A stretch of 64,000 bases of DNA, from NCBI RefSeq assembly GCF_003627965.1, contig NZ_RBWE01000001.1, forward strand, positions 789,314 through 853,313. Direction: 5' to 3'. This DNA comes from Desulfofundulus salinus (GTDB lineage Bacteria > Bacillota > Desulfotomaculia > Desulfotomaculales > Desulfovirgulaceae). Made by a program: the position numbers and the translations under genes. Shown here piece by piece: positions 62,294 through 64,000 of this stretch; positions within the stretch are counted from its first letter, which is position 1; each line of letters opens with the position of its first letter. The notes under the pieces are model-generated. The model saw nothing but the letters and a program-made list of their open reading frames with translations, made no database searches and was not told the origin of the DNA.

Positions 62294-62800
62294 ATGAGAA
62301 AATGGCCGGTCTGGTTTTCCATAATATCCCTGGCGTTGATGCTGGTATCCGGTTGCGCCGTAGCCCGTAAACCCGCCCAGCCATCTCCGGCTGCGCCGGG
62401 ACCTGCGCCTGCAGCCCCCGGCCCGGCGGCACCGGCCCCCCGGCCCTTACCCACCACGCCGGCGGAGGCCCACCGGTTGGCCACAAAGCTGGCGGCTGAA
62501 GCCGAGAAAGTGTCCGGCGTGAAATCGGCCACGGTCGTCCTGACCGGGAACACGGCCATTGTGGGGCTCGATATTAAAAGCGGGGTAGAGAGGGGGCGAA
62601 CAGCGGCCATTAAGGATGAAGTGGCCCGGAGGGTCAGGGCGGCAGATAACCGCGTGGCCACCGTGCTGGTAACTACCGATCCGGATACCGTTACCCGTAT
62701 CCGCAGAGTGGCTGAAGGCATCAGCCGGGGCACTCCTGTAGCCAGCTTCAACCGGGAGATTCAGGAAATCCTGCGCCGCATTACGCCCACTACCAGGTAA
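62294..62800 (+). CDS. YhcN/YlaJ-family sporulation lipoprotein
   Basis: A 168-residue lipoprotein. The signal ends in a lipobox VSGC (Cys21), followed by a Pro/Ala-rich linker (residues 28-57) and a YhcN/YlaJ domain (AHRLATKLAAEAEKVSGVKSATVV, VATVLVTTDPDTVTRIRRVAEGI). Such proteins attach to the inner spore membrane and help germination. ATG 62294 follows GGGGGTGAG. A terminator lies 35 nt after the stop. Confidence 0.88.
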   Translation: MRKWPVWFSIISLALMLVSGCAVARKPAQPSPAAPGPAPAAPGPAAPAPRPLPTTPAEAHRLATKLAAEAEKVSGVKSATVVLTGNTAIVGLDIKSGVERGRTAAIKDEVARRVRAADNRVATVLVTTDPDTVTRIRRVAEGISRGTPVASFNREIQEILRRITPTTR

Positions 62801-62834
62801 TGATTTGAAGCGGGAACAATTAAATGATAACATG

Positions 62835-62869
62835 AAAAGCCGGTTTTTCTTACCGAAAAACCGGCTTTC
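62835..62869. terminator. bidirectional terminator
   Basis: AAAGCCGGTTTTTC (62836-62849) pairs perfectly with GAAAAACCGGCTTT (62855-62868), a 14-bp stem. It separates the lipoprotein gene from the convergent arginine decarboxylase gene and can serve both. Confidence 0.85.
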
Positions 62870-62883
62870 AAATATCGGACAGC

Positions 62884-63360
62884 TCAGTACCACAGTAGTA
62901 TGCCGGCAAAAACTGCCCCCGTCCTGGCTACCTGATGTTCCACGGACTTGACCATGTACTTTTTCAGCTCCAGATTGCGCATGGCAAAGGCTTCCTCCAC
63001 CATTTGCCGGATGATCCTTTCCGCTTCCTGGCGGGAGGTGTGGCCAGAATACTCCATAATTACGCCAAAACCTTCCTCGGGGATGCCCACGGCCACGGCA
63101 GCGGCAATTCTGTCTCCGGGGGTGGTGGAGGTAGTTGCTCCGTAGGCTACTGGTACCAGTGCCCCGGGGGGCAGGGATAATTCCTCCACATATTCAGCAC
63201 CAGGCGGCAGGATGCTGCTTACCCGGATCAGGTTTACGTTTCCCGCCCGGGCTTCCAACAGTGCCCGGTCAAAGGCGTTTAACGGGGTCTGCCCTTCACC
63301 GGCTCCTGCCACCAGGGTAAATTTGGTCGGTGTAGGTAGCAAGGTGTTCCCTCCCATCAT
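62884..63360 (-). CDS. pyruvoyl-dependent arginine decarboxylase
   Basis: A 158-residue proenzyme converting arginine to agmatine for polyamine synthesis. It self-cleaves between Ser48 and Ser49 in IRVSSILPPGAEYVE to give the pyruvoyl group. Other family marks are LVAGAGEGQTPLNAFDRAL at the start and GALVPVAYGATTSTTPGDRIAAAVAVG. This enzyme type is common in archaea and thermophilic clostridia. Tandem ATGs at 63360/63357 lie 3 nt after the stop of the upstream gene without a clear ribosome site, so translation is probably coupled. Confidence 0.93.
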   Translation of the reverse strand: MMGGNTLLPTPTKFTLVAGAGEGQTPLNAFDRALLEARAGNVNLIRVSSILPPGAEYVEELSLPPGALVPVAYGATTSTTPGDRIAAAVAVGIPEEGFGVIMEYSGHTSRQEAERIIRQMVEEAFAMRNLELKKYMVKSVEHQVARTGAVFAGILLWY

Positions 63361-63363
63361 CGG

Positions 63364-64000
63364 TCAGGCTGCTCTGTCTTGCGCCTCCTTTTTGACTTTA
63401 ATGACCACAATAGGTGTTTGCTGGTCGTCGTTGCCAAAGGGGTTGTCTACCAGCGCTTCTTTGGCTATTTTGACGCTGGCGGGGCTGGTTGCAGCCAGTA
63501 TATCCACGCATTTGATATCGTTGACGTCGGCAATAACCACGTCGGCACCGGTGGCTTCCTTGATGGCCGCTACAATTTTACCCGGTTTATGGGGACCGAG
63601 AATGATATGCCTTTCATAGGGCCACATGGTGCCAGCAATATCATCGATAAAAGCCAGTTCCCGGCCGGCCACCAGGTAGAAAAAGCCGCGCTTGCCTATG
63701 AGCCGTCCCAGGGCTGCGGCCACGCAGCCTAAGAGAATTCTAATGGTACCTGCTTCCCTGAGGGCCAGTTCCATGGCCGGTGGGGTAGCCAGACTGCCGT
63801 GTTTGCCGGGGAAGCGGCACAGAAAGCGGGCCAACAAGCCCGGGTGAACTTCCTCGGGTAAGATGGCTCTTTTTTGGGTAATGGCTACCACACTCTCGGC
63901 AATGGCAATGACATCCCCCGGCTCCACCACCCCTTCGGTGTAACGTTTGGCCAGCTCGATGATGTTATCCTGCTCGGTAATTACATGGGTTCGAATGGGG
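63364..64000 (-). CDS. coenzyme F420-0:L-glutamate ligase-like protein, partial
   Basis: At least 211 residues; the N-terminus lies beyond the right edge. The visible part reads THVITEQDNIIELAKRYTEG, then VVEPGDVIAIAESVVAITQKR, GYLV-type core LAFIDDIAGTMWPYERHIILGPHKPGKI and ADVVIADVNDIKCVDILAATS, matching the CofE-like (F420-0 gamma-glutamyl ligase) family. In bacteria without F420 these homologues probably ligate glutamate to another substrate. It lies directly upstream of, and is probably co-transcribed with, the arginine decarboxylase gene. Confidence 0.82.
   Translation of the reverse strand, partial: PIRTHVITEQDNIIELAKRYTEGVVEPGDVIAIAESVVAITQKRAILPEEVHPGLLARFLCRFPGKHGSLATPPAMELALREAGTIRILLGCVAAALGRLIGKRGFFYLVAGRELAFIDDIAGTMWPYERHIILGPHKPGKIVAAIKEATGADVVIADVNDIKCVDILAATSPASVKIAKEALVDNPFGNDDQQTPIVVIKVKKEAQDRAA

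Noticed and set aside
1-64000. CRISPR arrays, tRNA/rRNA genes, intact insertion sequences, prophage
   Set aside because: No regularly spaced repeats, cloverleaf sequences, transposase or phage structural genes were recognised; the YvlD-like holin-superfamily protein is not phage evidence.

Overview
This window reads as one chromosomal segment of a thermophilic, anaerobic, spore-forming Firmicute of the Peptococcaceae (Desulfotomaculum / Desulfofundulus / Pelotomaculum-like). Pointers: the order rpsT-spoIIP-lepA-hemW-hrcA-grpE-dnaK-dnaJ-prmA-rsmE-mtaB-rpsU and yqfC-yqfD-phoH-pgpH-ybeY-dgkA-cdd-era; sporulation genes (spoIIP, yqfC, yqfD, a YhcN-type lipoprotein); frequent GTG/TTG starts with strong Shine-Dalgarno sites; sigma-54 regulation of amino-acid catabolism; a selenoprotein SelD; and an archaeal-like (group III) chaperonin inside the dnaK operon, a trait known from Carboxydothermus and relatives. 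The genus is an inference. No tRNA, rRNA, CRISPR array, intact insertion sequence or prophage was seen.

Layout. 1-2.4 kb: a thioredoxin-reductase-like remnant behind a terminator, then the UPF0210 / ACT-domain pair and a long imperfect palindrome. 2.4-15.6 kb: an amino-acid catabolism region. A livKHMGF-type ABC importer with a structured leader is followed by a sigma-54 activator gene. Facing it is an operon for a multi-subunit flavin / iron-sulfur dehydrogenase of the proline / hydroxyproline / sarcosine type plus 1-pyrroline-5-carboxylate dehydrogenase. That operon starts at a good -24/-12 promoter and ends in a second sigma-54 activator broken by an internal deletion. 15.6-18.5 kb: molybdenum cofactor genes (moaA, moaC, MOSC, mobB) and a thiamine-binding protein. 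18.6-40.2 kb: housekeeping and stress core: holA, rpsT, spoIIP, trmI, lepA, hemW, the CIRCE-controlled hrcA-chaperonin-grpE-dnaK run, dnaJ with its own promoter, prmA, rsmE, mtaB, HIT, rpsU, nfeD, floA and an odd PLPGPW-repeat protein.

40-52.5 kb is accessory, mostly on the minus strand: an MFS transporter, a decayed AMP-ligase, a HEAT protein, and a fluoride-response block in which two crcB-type fluoride riboswitches precede a cation/proton antiporter gene (with uspA behind it) and a dynamin-like GTPase gene. Then come copper homeostasis (csoR, an 18-residue Cys peptide, copA, with two identical CsoR boxes) and selenium metabolism (yedF and selD, whose in-frame TGA hides its true N-terminus). 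52.5-64 kb: the yqfC-to-era core, mgtE behind a possible MgtL-like leader peptide, ubiX, a spore lipoprotein, pyruvoyl arginine decarboxylase and an F420-ligase-like gene cut by the right edge.

Most notable: the fluoride riboswitch placed in front of a dynamin-family gene, the group III chaperonin in the CIRCE operon, the acidic/proline leader peptide of mgtE, and the FloA-linked repeat protein. All assignments come from reading sequence and motifs; no database search was run.
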